NCBI GenBank assembly: GCA_963575745.1
Contig: CAUYUJ010009502.1
Span: forward strand, 420,335 to 484,334
Direction: 5' to 3'
Origin: Prorocentrum cordatum
Lineage: Eukaryota; Sar; Dinophyceae; Prorocentrales; Prorocentraceae
Length of the DNA stretch: 64,000 nucleotides
Below the pieces are notes generated by a model. It saw only the letters and a program-made list of their open reading frames with translations, was not told the DNA's origin and did not search any database. Below are positions 12,131-22,954 of the stretch, piece by piece. Within the stretch, counting starts at the first letter, position 1; every line of letters begins with the position of its first letter. The position numbers were made by a program, and so were the translations under genes.

Positions 12131-12310
12131 AGGGCGGCTGCTGTGGCGACGGCCGCGGCGGCGGCGGCGACCCCCCGAAGCGGGCCGCGCTGCGGCGCGC
12201 CACCGCCGCCAGGCCGGCAGCGAGGCCCACGGCAAGGCCGAGGCTCAGCGGGGACGCGGAGGAGCCAGCCCCAGCCGCCTCCGCGGCGGTCGAGGGTCGA
12301 AGGTCGGAGA
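11806..12310. repeat. GAC/ACG and GGCGAC triplet repeats
   Basis: (ACG)n and (GGCGAC)n tracts (strongest at 11905-12170), preceded by degenerate GACAACGACGAGAACGAC. Long Arg- or Val-rich frames are artefacts. Confidence 0.92.
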
Positions 12311-12439
12311 TCGGAGATTGCCTGCCCGTGCTCGGCTTTCGGGGGGGCCCTCCTCGTCACCACGGCTGAGCGGAGCTCGAAGAACTGGCCAGGCTGGGCC
12401 CCAGGAGGGGTATCGTGTTCATCGCGCGCGTCCTCCCAA

Positions 12440-12985
12440 GCCCGTCGTGTTCGTCCTCCTCGACCCCTGCCCCTCCTCCTCCTCCTTCCTCCTCCTCTCC
12501 TCCTCCTCCTCCTCCTCCTCCTCCTCCTCCTCCTCCTCCTCCTCCTCCTCCTTCCCCTCTCCCTCCCCGTCCCCCTCCCCCTCCCCATCCTCCTCCTCGG
12601 CATCAGCATCATCAGCATCAGGGCCAGCATCAGCATCCGCATCCGCATCAGCACCGCCTCCCTCCCCGATCCTCGCAAGGGGGGCCCAGTGCCTCGTGCG
12701 GCGCCGCCGCCCCTGCGCCGCGCAGCGCCCGCGGGGCGGAGGTGGTGGCGGCCGCGCCGCCAGGGGCCGCGAAGGCGGCCTGGCGGAGCAGCAGGCAGGC
12801 GCCCGCGCAGGCGAGCGCGCAGACCAGCGCCTGCGCGTCGGAGGCAGGGGCGCCAAGGCAATCGCGGTTGACGGGGTGGAGGGGGGGAGGGAGGGAGGAA
12901 GATGGAAGGAGGGGGGAGGGGGGGGGGACAAGGACGGAAGGGGGAGGAGGCGGGAGGGCCAGAATGAACTCAAGATGCACATGCG
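12440..12985. repeat. CTC/CCT, GCATCA and G-rich simple repeats
   Basis: (CCT)n at about 12470-12560, CATCAGCATC repeats at 12600-12655, GC-rich DNA to 12880 and GGAGGG tracts to 12960. No gene seen. Confidence 0.85.
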
Positions 12986-13320
12986 ATGCTGCAGCACACC
13001 CTCCCGTCCCAGACCCCCCCCCCTGAAAGACCAGCACTGCCGGGCGAGATCCCGGTTTGGAAAAAGAACTGCCTTTCAGATTGCTGGCGCGTAGTCAGGA
13101 GCGCAAAAACCATGACTATACAGTCCAACAAGGTGCCCGCCGAAGTTCCCCTGTCGAAGAAGGACAGCCCCCCATCACCCGTGCAGGTCAAGACCGTCGA
13201 GGAAGTTTCAAACGACAGCTCCAATTTGAAAATGATCCGCCATGGATCCGTGCAGCGACGTGCGTTGAAGATTCGCGCCTTTCACACCTCACAAAGTCTC
13301 AGGCCACAACTCCATCTTTG
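12986..13320. repeat. diverged duplicate, copy 1
   Basis: Homologous to 14415-14740. Shared blocks include TGAAAGACCAGC, GAGCGCAAAAACCAT, CCC(C/T)TxTCGAAxAAG and AGCCCCCC, and the translated sequence stays alignable (SAKT, VPAEVPLSKK against SSEIPLSNK). Both strands are open, so coding sense is unclear. A degenerate repeat or relic gene family of unknown function. Confidence 0.55.
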
Positions 13321-13568
13321 ATATATCTATATCCGACGGCCCCCTTGTGGGGCCACCAGGCTGTAGGGCGAAGGTTCGCATTTTCCTGTACCAGTTGCAG
13401 CTTTCAGTTTCCACTGTTAAAATTCTGCTTCTTGCTGCTGACTGTTCCCTGTTACAGTTCTGCTTCTTGCTGCTTACTGCTCCTTGTTGATGGAACGCGC
13501 GAGGGGGTGAGGCCCAAAACGTACATTTTGACCACGGCCAAAACGTATTGTCTGAATTGCTGGGGTGG
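13321..13568. other. unique DNA with a short tandem duplication
   Basis: Contains a degenerate ~29-bp repeat around 13415-13490 (TTCTGCTTCTTGCTGCT twice). Nothing else recognised. Confidence 0.4.
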
Positions 13569-14137
13569 GTAAAAATTGACACCCAACACGCAGATCGGCG
13601 GAGTCAGGGTCCAAAAACATTAGGGATTTGCCACATTTCTGAAATTTGCTAGCACCCCTCACGCAGATCGGCGGGGTCAGGGTCCAAAAACACAAAGGAT
13701 TTGCCACATGTCTAACATTCGGAAACACCCCTCGCGCAGATCGGCGAGGTCAGGGTCCAAAAACACAAAGGATTTGACACATTTCTGAAATTCGGTGGCA
13801 CCCCTCACGCAGATCGGCGGGGTCAGGGTCCAAAAACACAAAGGATTTGCCACATGTCTGAAATTCTGTGGCACCCCTCACGCAGATCGGCGGGGTCAGG
13901 GTCCAAAACACACGAAGGAATTGCTACATTTCTATAATTCGGTGGCACCCCTCACGCAGATCGGCAGGGTCAGGGTCCACAAGCACACGGGATTTGCCAC
14001 ATTTCTAAAATTCAGCGGCACCCCTCACGCAGATCGGCAGGGTCAGGGTCGAAAAACACAAGGAATTTGCCACATTTCTGAAATCCAGTGGCACCCGTGA
14101 CGCGGATCCGCAGGGTCAGGGTCGAAAAACAAACAGG
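13569..14137. repeat. 73-bp minisatellite (about 8 units)
   Basis: Eight units of 73 bp with landmarks CACCCCTCACGCAGATCGGC, GGGTCAGGGTCCAAAAACAC and GGATTTGCCACATTTCTG. Same period as 10396-10835 but unrelated in sequence. Confidence 0.95.
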
Positions 14138-14414
14138 TCCCGACACTGCTTCACGGCGGCGCCCAGACCGCATGATTTAGCGCTTCCATGGCCCATTCTC
14201 CGAGACAGGGGGTCGGCGGCAGGGGGCGAAGCCCTTACGGATATCTATATGTATGTAGGGAAAAAACATTCCCCCATCCTGCCAAGGGGAAAAAAGGCAG
14301 GAAGAAGAAAAAAGAGCAGGAGAAAAGACCAGAGGACAAAAGATGCATAAGCGATGCCGCTTGTACACCGTCCCGTCACAAGCCCCATACTCACGCGCCC
14401 CTACTCCTGTTCAC
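14138..14414. other. unique spacer
   Basis: Non-repetitive DNA with a purine-rich patch (14280-14340) that leads into the second duplicate copy; no gene recognised. Confidence 0.35.
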
Positions 14415-14740
14415 TACAAGAAGCACCCCCCTTTGAAAGACCAGCCCTGCTGAGCCTTCCATTATGGCGAGGGCCCTGCGTTGAAAGGAATGGTCTAGAG
14501 TCTTGTTGCCGCGCAAGCCTGAGCGCAAAAACCATCATCATAGAATTCAACGGGGTCTCCAGCGAGATCCCCCTTTCGAATAAGAACAGCCCCCCTCCCC
14601 TAACCGTGCAACGGTTGCACATGTTTTCACGTGTGGCCCCGAAGTTCGAAATACTTCCCAGCGACAACTCCATGCCGAAAAAAGCCAACCACCATGCGTC
14701 CTTGCAGCGCTACGTGCGGTGAAGGCTCGGAGTCTCAAAC
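14415..14740. repeat. diverged duplicate, copy 2
   Basis: Partner of 12986-13320 in the same orientation, about 1.43 kb downstream. The 73-bp satellite lies between the two copies. Confidence 0.55.
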
Positions 14741-15035
14741 GGAACGAAATCTCTAGCGAGAACGCGATTTTGAAAAACTGATATCCCCCATCCTGCGCAG
14801 CGCTGCGATACAAAACCAGGGTGCACGGCGCTCGGGCGAGAGCCCCAGCTTGAAGACGACCAGTGCTCAGCCCATTGAAACTGCTGCAAGAACTTCGGGC
14901 GAGTGCTCCGCGGCGCTGCGGCGAGAGCCCCGCTTTGAGAAGCAGTCGCCCTGCATCCGCGAAGGCGGTGCGAACTTCCAAAATCAATGTGCGCGGGGCT
15001 GGGGCGGCCAAGGCGAGAACACGATTTCGAAAACG
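14741..15035. repeat. degenerate ~60-110 bp repeats
   Basis: The motif GGCGAGAxCxCxxxTTTGAxxA recurs at about 14755, 14838, 14930 and 15010, often followed by a CCCTGCATCC-like word. Related motifs occur inside the two duplicate copies and at 30-90, so this looks like an old dispersed repeat family. Confidence 0.45.
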
Positions 15036-15463
15036 GTCACCCTCCAGGCAGAGGGAAGGGGAAGGGGGAGAACGGAGGGAGAGAGGGCGGGAGGAAGAGG
15101 AGACCAGGTTGGACGAGGGCGGGAGGGGCAGGAGTGGGAGGGGGAGGGGGAGCAGGAGTGGATCGGAGCGGAGGACTGGGACGGGGGAGGAGTGGGAGGG
15201 GAGGGGGGAGGAGTGGGAAGGGGAGGGGGAGTGGATCGGATCGGATCGGCCGTACACGAAGGAGGGGTCAAGCCCCTACTGCCGGGCAAGCGCCGGGCTC
15301 AATTTGAACTCCACGGCCGAGGTTCGCCGGGGGGGGAAGGGAGGAGGGCAGGAGAGAGCGCAGGAGAAAGCAGTACGAGGCTGGAAAGGGCCGAGCAGCA
15401 GCAGCAACAGAAAGCGAGAGAAAGAAGAGGAGAGATATAGAGAGAGAGGGAAGAAACCGAAAT

Positions 15464-15495
<32 letters not shown>

Positions 15496-16085
15496 CGAGA
15501 GAGAGAGAGAAAGAAAGAAAGATAGAGAGAGGGGGGGTGAAAGAAAACAAGAGATGAAGAGAGAGAGAGAGAGAGAGAGCGACACAAAAAGAGAGAGAGG
15601 GAGATAGAGAGAGAGAGAGAAAGACAGAGAGAGACAGGGGGGAGGACGACAACGACGAAGGGGGACAGGGGGACGGGGACGGCGAAGGGAAAGAGGATGG
15701 GGGACGAAAGAGGTGAGCAGGAGCAGGCGCAGGAGAAGTATTGATGGAGGGGCAGGGGGAGGAGGAGGAGGAGGAGGAGGAGGAGGAGGAGGAGGAGGAG
15801 GGGGGAGCATTGCTGGGAAGGCAGGTGAAGGAACAGAAACACGAGGATGAGGAGAAGGAGGCGGGGGGCGACGACAGCGTCGAGGAGCACGAGAGAACGC
15901 GGCAGAAGGAAAACGGGAAGTGAGCAGGAAGAGGAGGGCGCGGAGGAGGAAAAGGGAGGAAAGAGGAGGGGGCGGGGAGGGAGACGGGCGGGCCTACGGA
16001 GGACGAGGTGCAGGAGGACGAGAAGGGAGGGGTGGACGGGGGCGGGGGGGGGGGAAGGGGAGGGAGAGGGCAGCACAGAGCAGAG
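15036..16085. repeat. purine-rich simple-sequence tract
   Basis: GGGGAGG repeats (15050-15240), (GA)n with AAAG interruptions (15460-15640), (GAG)n (15756-15801) and further GGGAGG tracts. The opposite-strand Ser/Leu/Pro frames are artefacts. Confidence 0.92.
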
Positions 16086-16397
16086 GGAAAGAATGGGAAG
16101 AAGAAGACGACTGTCCATCCATCAGGAAACTCATCCGAGATTCGAGCGGCATCTTTTTTTAACATCACGTTTCTGACCCATCCCTCATCATCATGTTCCC
16201 CCCTCTCTGACATCATCACCATCATCATCGTCGTCATTGACCTGGATATTGTGGATCCGGGGGAAGCGCGAACGTCCTCGATATGCAGAATTTATAGAGA
16301 GGTCGACTAGGAAACTACTCAGCAGCAACAGGGTGTAATATCCTTCCAAGCGGCCTGTTCTCAAGCTTAAATACCAAACAGGGACGCACGAGAGAAA
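16086..16397. other. unique spacer with CAT repeats
   Basis: Contains T8 at 16152 and a short ATC/CATCAT patch at 16185-16240. No gene recognised. Confidence 0.35.
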
Positions 16398-16690
16398 CAG
16401 CGGAGGACCGCATGTGGGCGCCCTCACTGGCGCCTCAGGCTACGGGGCACGATCCGTGTGAGGGGTGTGCCAACATGAAAAAAAGAACAGCTTGCGGGCG
16501 CCCTAAGTGGTGCCGTAGGCGAAGCCCCCTATCGGGCACGATCCGTGTGAGAGGTGTGCCGAAATTGTCGGAGGGACCGCACTCGGGTGTCCCGAAATAG
16601 GCGGATGGATCGCACACGGGCGACCTCGATCCGTGTCAGGGGTGTCCCGCAATAGGCGGAGGGACCCCTGTGGTGAACGACCCGTGAGTG
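16398..16690 (+). repeat. diverged relatives of the 77/90-bp satellite
   Basis: Three loose units share GGGCACGATCCGTGTGAGGG, GTGTGCCGAAAT, GGAGGGACCGCA and GCGCCTxAGGCTACG. This is the order of landmarks in the 90-bp unit (CCACGAAACGTGTGAGGGGT, GTGCCGAAATGG, GGGGGACGCATG, GCTCCCTATGG), so it is a third subfamily. Confidence 0.65.
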
Positions 16691-16769
16691 AGGAGACGCG
16701 TGGCGCTGCGAATTGAAAGCGGGATTTCAACAAGACAGGAGAGCAGGGACCCAATGACTGTTGCGCCTT

Positions 16770-16935
16770 GGGCGACTGTGAGGGCCCAAGGACGTCAATT
16801 TGGGAGGCTGCGAGGCCGCCCAAGAGGGCCCAAAGAGACACCCAAGACGGCTCGGGGGGGGGGGGCAAGACTGCCCAAGATGCCCACAACAAGGCCTCAA
16901 GATCGAGATAGGGAGGCCGCAGGGCCCGATCCTGC
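16770..16935. repeat. GCCCAAGA-rich degenerate repeat
   Basis: Words such as GCCCAAGAGGGCCCAAAGAG and CCCAAGATGCCC resemble those at 2210-2540. Confidence 0.45.
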
Positions 16936-16993
16936 TCGTCGTCCTAATCATCACCCTTCGCTTCTTATTGTTCGTGTTATTATTATGAATAGT

Positions 16994-17335
16994 CAGAGTG
17001 AGGGGGCCGAACGGTCATTCATTGTCACAGGGTGCGTGGCTGAAGTGAGAATCCGTGGTGAGTTTTCTGCTTGTTGCATTGCTGTTGCTGTTATTGTTGC
17101 TTTTGTTGTAGTTGATGTTGTTGTTGGTGGTGGTGCTGATGTTGGTGTTGTTGCTACCGTTGTTGTTATAGCTTGTGACGTTTTTGGTGTTGTTGTTGGG
17201 GTTGTTATTAGTGTTAGTGGTGCTGTTGTTGTTGGTGGTGGTGTTGTTGCTGATGTTGTTTGTTGTTGGTGTTGTTGTTGTTGGTGGTGGTGGTGCTGCT
17301 GTTGTTGTTGGTGGTGTTGTTGTTGTTGTTGAATA
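16994..17335 (+). repeat. head-plus-(GTT)n dispersed repeat, copy 1
   Basis: A conserved ~95-bp head (CAGAGTGAGGGGGCC, GAACGGTCATTCATTGTC, GTGGCTGAAGTGAGA, CCGTGGTGAG) is followed by ~240 bp of GTT-rich microsatellite. An inverted copy lies at 26537-26752 with a purer (CAA)n tail. The same head followed by the same triplet at two sites implies a mobile or duplicated unit rather than an independent microsatellite. Confidence 0.75.
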
Positions 17336-17500
17336 TTATTACTTCTAAAGAATAATTATTGTTGGGCCCCCTGGTGCACGCCCCCCTCGCCGCGCCTAGG
17401 CCGCAGCCACATTTTCATCACTTTCGTAAGGAAGTCTCAGGCAAAACGGGGGAGTCCGGATCCGGTTGTTTTGTTGACGCCCGCTTTCCCTGTCAAAAAA
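17336..17500. other. spacer
   Basis: Non-repetitive DNA between the GTT repeat and the AT-richer region; no feature recognised. Confidence 0.3.
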
Positions 17501-18170
17501 CAATATATAATGACATGTCTTGTTCTAACATAACCAAACTTCAAGAATCCTTTGCACAAAAAAACACGAAGTGCACACTCGCGCGCGCAAGATGAAATCC
17601 TTCCAAAACCATAGTTTTCGTAGCGATTTTAACATAAAAAACATGAAAAACCCAATGGTTTTTCAAAAAAAAAAAAATCAAAAATTCATCCCGCGCGCTC
17701 TTGCGGATTTCTTAGGAAACCCAATACTTTTTCAACATTTCTGTCAAACGGGCTCTTGCGAGCAACTTTTTCACGTGCTTCGAACTTCTGCAACAACGGT
17801 TGCGCGCATGCCAGGGCCATCATCCCTGTCAAATAATACCATATGGGACACATTCGTTTTTTCTTCGCGCGCGCACGCCGAAATCTTCAAACACCATTGG
17901 GTTTCTTAAGAATTTCAGCACCGCGTATCATAAAATCGCACGAATCGCACCGTAGGTCCTCGAAAAACGCGCGCACGGATTTTCCAAATTTCTACCCGCG
18001 CGCGCTGTCCGATATTATATATATATATATTCAACATTTATGTTACATGAGCTCGCGCGAGCTACTTTCGCACGCTTTTTCAACGGCGTTCGCGCGCCTG
18101 CCAGGGGCCACAACTTTGCAAAAAATACCATGCGGGACACATGCGCGCGTCGTCGCGTCGTCGTCGTCGT
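17501..18170. repeat. AT-richer region with a ~295-bp tandem duplication
   Basis: 17730-17865 and 18025-18155 align in the same orientation (TTCAACATTTxTGT, GAGCxACTTT, GCGCGCxTGCCAGGG, AATACCATxxGGGACACAT). Runs of CGCGCG and an (AT)n tract at 18015-18030 stand out in otherwise AT-rich DNA. Base composition is unlike either neighbour. Confidence 0.6.
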
Positions 18171-18555
18171 ACTGGTTTACCGTGGGTTCCTATTCTAGCG
18201 TCAGGAACATGTTACCACGAAAAACCAGTACAGGTGTCCAGTGTTGGAACAGGGGGAAAAGTCGTATACTAAGCTAGCTTACAGAAAATGTTACCACAAC
18301 AAGTCACTGTACCCATGCGCCAGTGTAGTAGCCAAGGTCGTCCGCAGGCCACGAAGTGAAGTGTCCGAACGTCATAGGGCGGGAAGCTGGGTGTGGGTGG
18401 TGGCGAAGAGTCGTTTGGAAATTGGTAGAGCTTGAACCGGCCCCCCCACAAAGTGGGGGTATTGCCCGCCTCCTATGAAAACCCTGGCACTGGTGAGAAC
18501 GGAGTGTCCCCACGTGCTAGTAATTGGTGTTGTTGTTGTTGGTGTTGTTGTTGTT
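18171..18555. other. spacer with GTC and GTT microsatellites
   Basis: Contains (GTC)n near 18158-18172 and (TGTTGT)n at 18533-18560. A short duplicated word (ATGTTACCACxAxAA) occurs at 18209 and 18288. No gene recognised. Confidence 0.35.
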
Positions 18556-18559
18556 GTTT

Positions 18560-18982
18560 GTCGTCGCCCCCCCCGCGACCCACCCGCGACCCACCCCGCG
18601 ACCCACCCCCCGCGACCCCCCCCCCCGCCTCGCGACCCACCCCGCGACCCACCCGCGACCCAACCCGCGACCCACCCGCGACCCACCCCGCGATACACCC
18701 CGCGACCCATCCGCGACCCACCCGCGACCCACCCCGCGACCCACCTGCGACCCACGCCGCAACACATCCGCGAACCACCCGCGACCCACTTGCGACCCAC
18801 CTGCGACCCACGCCGCGACCCACCGGCGACCGATCCACATTGTTTTGAAGAAAAAATCGGCGCCTGCGGCGGGCTCGTTGTCTAATGTGTGGAGCTTTGG
18901 CGCCTGCGGCGGGCTTCTCCAGAGTCTCGCAGACTGCCGACGTCCCAACCGCCCCCTCACTCGTATCCGCATCTGCGGGGTG
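18560..18982 (+). repeat. left arm of a long inverted repeat (GCGACCCACC array plus unique block)
   Basis: 18560-18832 is an array of GCGACCCACC/GCGACCCACCCC. 18833-18982 is a unique block (ACCGATCCACA, AAAATCGGCGCCTG, GCGGCGGGCTCGTTGT, TCTCGCAGACTGCCGACGTC, CCGCATCTGCGGGGTG). The reverse complement of both parts, in mirror order, is at 22596-22945 with high identity and no large indel in the block. Homology stops sharply after CTGCGGGGTG on both sides. Confidence 0.82.
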
Positions 18983-19019
18983 TTACGTGTTATTGTTAGT
19001 TTCCTTATGCATAGTACTC

Positions 19020-19713
19020 TTCTTCATCCTCATCATCCTCGTCAGCCGCAGCAGCATCAGCATCAACAGCATAATCATCATCAACATCAGCATCGTCACC
19101 ATCATCAGCAGCATCATCACCACCACGACCATCGTCACCATCATAATCATAGTAGTACTGAGAACAATCAGAATAACAATAACAACAACAATAAGAATAA
19201 GACTATGTATAGTAGAAATAATAATCATCATCATCATCATCATCAGCATCATCATCAGCATCATCACCATCATCCTCATCATCAGCATCATTATCAACAC
19301 GATCAGCCTCATCATCATCTGCAGAAGCAGCATCATCACCAGCGCCGTCATCATCAGCAGCACAAGTCGCATCATCATCATCATCGTCGTCACCTCATCA
19401 TCATTACCATCGTCATCATCACAGTCGTCATCATTACCATCAGCATCAGCATCAACAACATCAGAATCAGCATCAGCATCATTACCAGCACCATCATTGC
19501 AATCGACATTACCACAAGCAGCACCAGCACCAATACCACCATCAGCATCAACAACAACCTCGTCATCGTTATCATAATCAGCAGCACATTCATCATTACC
19601 GAAATACTCGTCATCAGCATAGTCATTGTCAGTGTCATCATCAGCATCATCATCATCACCATCATCATCAGAATCACCATCATCTTCGCACTCCAGAGTT
19701 TCCTCCTCGAAAT

Positions 19714-19744
<31 letters not shown>

Positions 19745-19811
19745 AGCAGCATCGCCGTCGTGATTGTCATCGTCGTCATGATCACAACCACCACCGCCAT
19801 CATCATTGCCT

Positions 19812-19846
<35 letters not shown>
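19020..19846. repeat. (CAT/ATC)n microsatellite with (CA)16
   Basis: Eight hundred bases of interrupted CAT/CAG triplets end in a clean CA dinucleotide run at 19811-19846. His/Ile/Ser or Met/Asp frames are artefacts. Confidence 0.92.
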
Positions 19847-19848
<2 letters not shown>

Positions 19849-20699
19849 CCTCAACTCCTCTCCCCCCATTTTCTAATCCTCCACGTGTCTACTAATCCTT
19901 ATGTCCCTCCTCATCCTCAGCACGATCTACCTCATCCTCTCGCATCGTCCTTCCCCCCCCTCCAATTTCACGCATCCTGCGTCCGTTCCTGCCTCGACCT
20001 CCTCGTCATGCCCCCTCCCCTTTCGATTCATCCTCCCTCCTCGTTGGTGCGCTCCTCTCTGTACTACCTCTTGGCACCCCTCCCCTCCCTTCCCCAAATG
20101 TCGTCCCCATGTCCCTCTCATTATCCGCATTGTCAACATCCGTCGCCTCTGTCGTCATCATCTTCCTATTCCTACTCATCAGTCTTCTTCCTCCTCTTCC
20201 ACGTCCTCCTCTCGATTCTCATCCTTGTGATCATGCTTCTCCTCCTCCTTCTCCTCCTCCTGCTGTCACCCTCCTGATCGCCCTCCTCCCCGTCATCCCC
20301 CTCCACCCATCATCATCCTCCCCCGCCCATTCCCCCTCATCCTGCTTATCCCCCGCCACTCGCATCTGTCCCCCCACGGCTGGCCTTGGCACCCTGCGTC
20401 ATGGCAGATGCTGCGGGCTAAGGGGGGGCGTTTCTCAGCGACGCGCACGAACTTGAGGCCGTTGGCGACGGATACGCGTAGTAGAAAGGAGAGGGGAGTC
20501 AAGCAGGGAGTGACTGGAAGAGGGAAGGACGAGGGCGACGGAGATCCAGGGAGAAAGGGAGCGAAAAAGGGAGGCAGGGAATGGCGGGAGGCTTAAGGGA
20601 CAGAGCAGGCGCCGGAGCAGCAGGAGCAGACAGGAGGAGAGAGAGCGAGAGAAAGAGAAAACGAGGGAAATCAAAAAAAAAATCCAGAGATAATGACGC

Positions 20700-22480
20700 G
20701 TTCATTGAGACAAAAGGCATGTTCGTACAACGAGAGCCACTACAAGCCACAACAGCACGCCTGCAGGAAGAGAGAGGAGACCAGAGAACGACACGCCAAA
20801 CGCGCGACGACACCCACTCTTCCATTAAGTGTGGGTGTGAACGAGAAACCTGAAAGACTGAAGAAACCAACCCGACCAGAGAAAACTAACAGCCGTCACG
20901 AAACCGCAGGCCACTCGATGAGTTACGTTGTCTTCCAAAGACGGCATGAAATACAAAATAGAACAGGGATGAGTGGAATGCCGCGAAAAAAATGCCAACG
21001 GGCAGAGAACAAACCAGTAGATACGAAACCTAAGCGACGATCTACAACATTGTAGATCAAATTATAAGGGCGCCTCAAACAGATGAGAGCCAAGTTTTAC
21101 CCAAAAAGGTACAATCCTAAAGGGCACGAGCCCATTTCAGAGAGGCCCGATGTACCAAGCAGCGTGAAGTGCAGGCTGTTAAAAACATATTGCGCAAACA
21201 GGAACAGCTAGATTATATCTCACACGTGACATTACAGACGACAGTGCATTACCAACACGTCCTGAATGGATATCATATCTACACGAAGCAATCACACGGA
21301 GCATGCACACGAAAAATTAAAGAAAGGAGAATACAACCAACGTAAAACAGCCGACCTGGTGAGACGCAAGATGCACAACATAAGCGATTGAAACGAAGAG
21401 GTGCGCAAACCAAACACACAATGCAAACAGATGCATGAATCAATTCGCTTTCAGATGCTCGTCAACCTTTGATGTTGAAAACTCAGGCAGGACGCATGTA
21501 CAACAATCATTTCTTAAGCATACGATACTGCCTCGTTAGTGGCACAAGCCTTCATACCAAGAGTTTCATCGGCTGCTTCCCGCTTGGCCAGAACAGCCCG
21601 ACCATCAACAATCAGTGGTGCCAGCTCTTCATCCGCAGCGTGCCCAGGTGAGTCACATGTGAATTTCAAACGGTCCATTCGCTGAAAAAACAACCAGGTT
21701 CATGTGAACAACGTCGCCCGAACTGAAGTTGAATTTGGACGTCATGCGCACAAACATTTTCGAATCTCCAAATATCCTGCATAAGATTGGGGTCCTCCGC
21801 GTCGACAATTCAGCGACGTGAGCGTCTTTCACAAGAGGATCAACAACAAGGAAATAGCAACAGCGCGCGATATTTCGAACGACGGTGCCACGGAGGAGAA
21901 TCAGCATATGCCTGAGAGTACTGTCTGGACGTCTCGGCCCTGATCTTACAAGCCCAGAATGTCATCAGCTCACTTCAGTGTCGCAATTGTTTGACTATGT
22001 CACCTCTCTGGGTTCAGAGGCGGGCGCGGCACGAACAGACGGTGAGCACTAAAGTAAGCACCGTGTCGCCCCACCCTGGAGAATTCTTATTTCTCAAGCA
22101 AAGAAGCATAACAAACTAGAATGAGATTGCTCGGAGCGTTGATCTGGAGCAAACATTCCTTTGGACCCTCGAATTGAATGCTGTTCAATTGGAGCTCAAG
22201 CCACCAAGCACATTGTTCCACCTCCCGTCGAGCCAGCTGGAAAAGCTTTGACATGTTTCGAAGAAGCAACAATCTGGACAGAGTGTGACCATCCGCCACA
22301 AGTGAAGCAGCCCCAGGGCATTGAGTCGACGGTTTCGACAGAGGTTTGAGAAAGGTGGACATACGCGACAGTGCCAATCACCACGAATTGGTGGAAGCGC
22401 TGTCCGAAACTGCAGGAACCGCTCCCGACTCGAAAGCTACCCCTGAATGATATAGATAAGCACCGGCATGCAACGGAAAA
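20700..22480. other. non-repetitive gene-free DNA
   Basis: Open frames do not exceed about 120 codons and none shows a recognisable domain. Composition is more A-rich than elsewhere. I see nothing else in it. Confidence 0.4.
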
Positions 22481-22595
22481 ACGAGAGACAAAGAGAGATA
22501 GAGAAAACAACAAAAGAGTGTGAGAGAGAGAAAGAGACAGAGACAGAGAAAGAAAGATAGAAAGAAACAACATATATATATAGTGGCGTATGCGC

Positions 22596-22945
22596 ATCAC
22601 CCCGCAGATGCGGATAAGACTGAGGGGGCGGTTGGGACGTCGGCAGTCTGCGAGACTCGGGTGGAGCCTGCCGCAAACGCCAAAGTTTCACAAATTATAC
22701 AACGAGCCCGCCACAGGCGCCGAGCTTTTCTTCAAACTAGTGTGGATCGGTCGCGGGTGGGTCGCGGGTGGGTCGCGGGTGGGTCGCGGCGTGGGTCGCG
22801 GGTGGGTCGCCAGTGCGTCGCGGGTGGGTCGCGGGTGGGTCGCGGATGGGCGGCGGGGTGGGTCGCGGGTGGGTCGCGGGGTGGGTCGCGGACGGGTCGC
22901 GGGTGGGTCGCGGGGCGGGTCGCGGGTGGGTCACGGGTTGCTCCG
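22596..22945 (-). repeat. right arm of the long inverted repeat
   Basis: Mirror copy of 18560-18982: the unique block at 22596-22745 is followed by the (GGGTGGGTCGC)n array at 22746-22945. The latter abuts the 81-bp hairpin satellite. Confidence 0.82.
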
Positions 22946-22954
22946 TGCATCCGA

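Larger units (their letters stand above)
18983..22595. mobile_element. 3.6-kb interior bounded by the long inverted repeats (candidate foldback element)
   Basis: The interior holds (ATC/CAT)n at 19020-19800, (CA)16 at 19811-19846, C/T-rich DNA to 20400, a purine-rich patch at 20480-20690, about 1.8 kb of non-repetitive A-rich DNA (20700-22480) and (GA)n plus (TA)n at 22490-22585. No transposase or other long non-repetitive ORF is visible, so if mobile it is non-autonomous. A segmental inverted duplication is the alternative. Confidence 0.45.
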
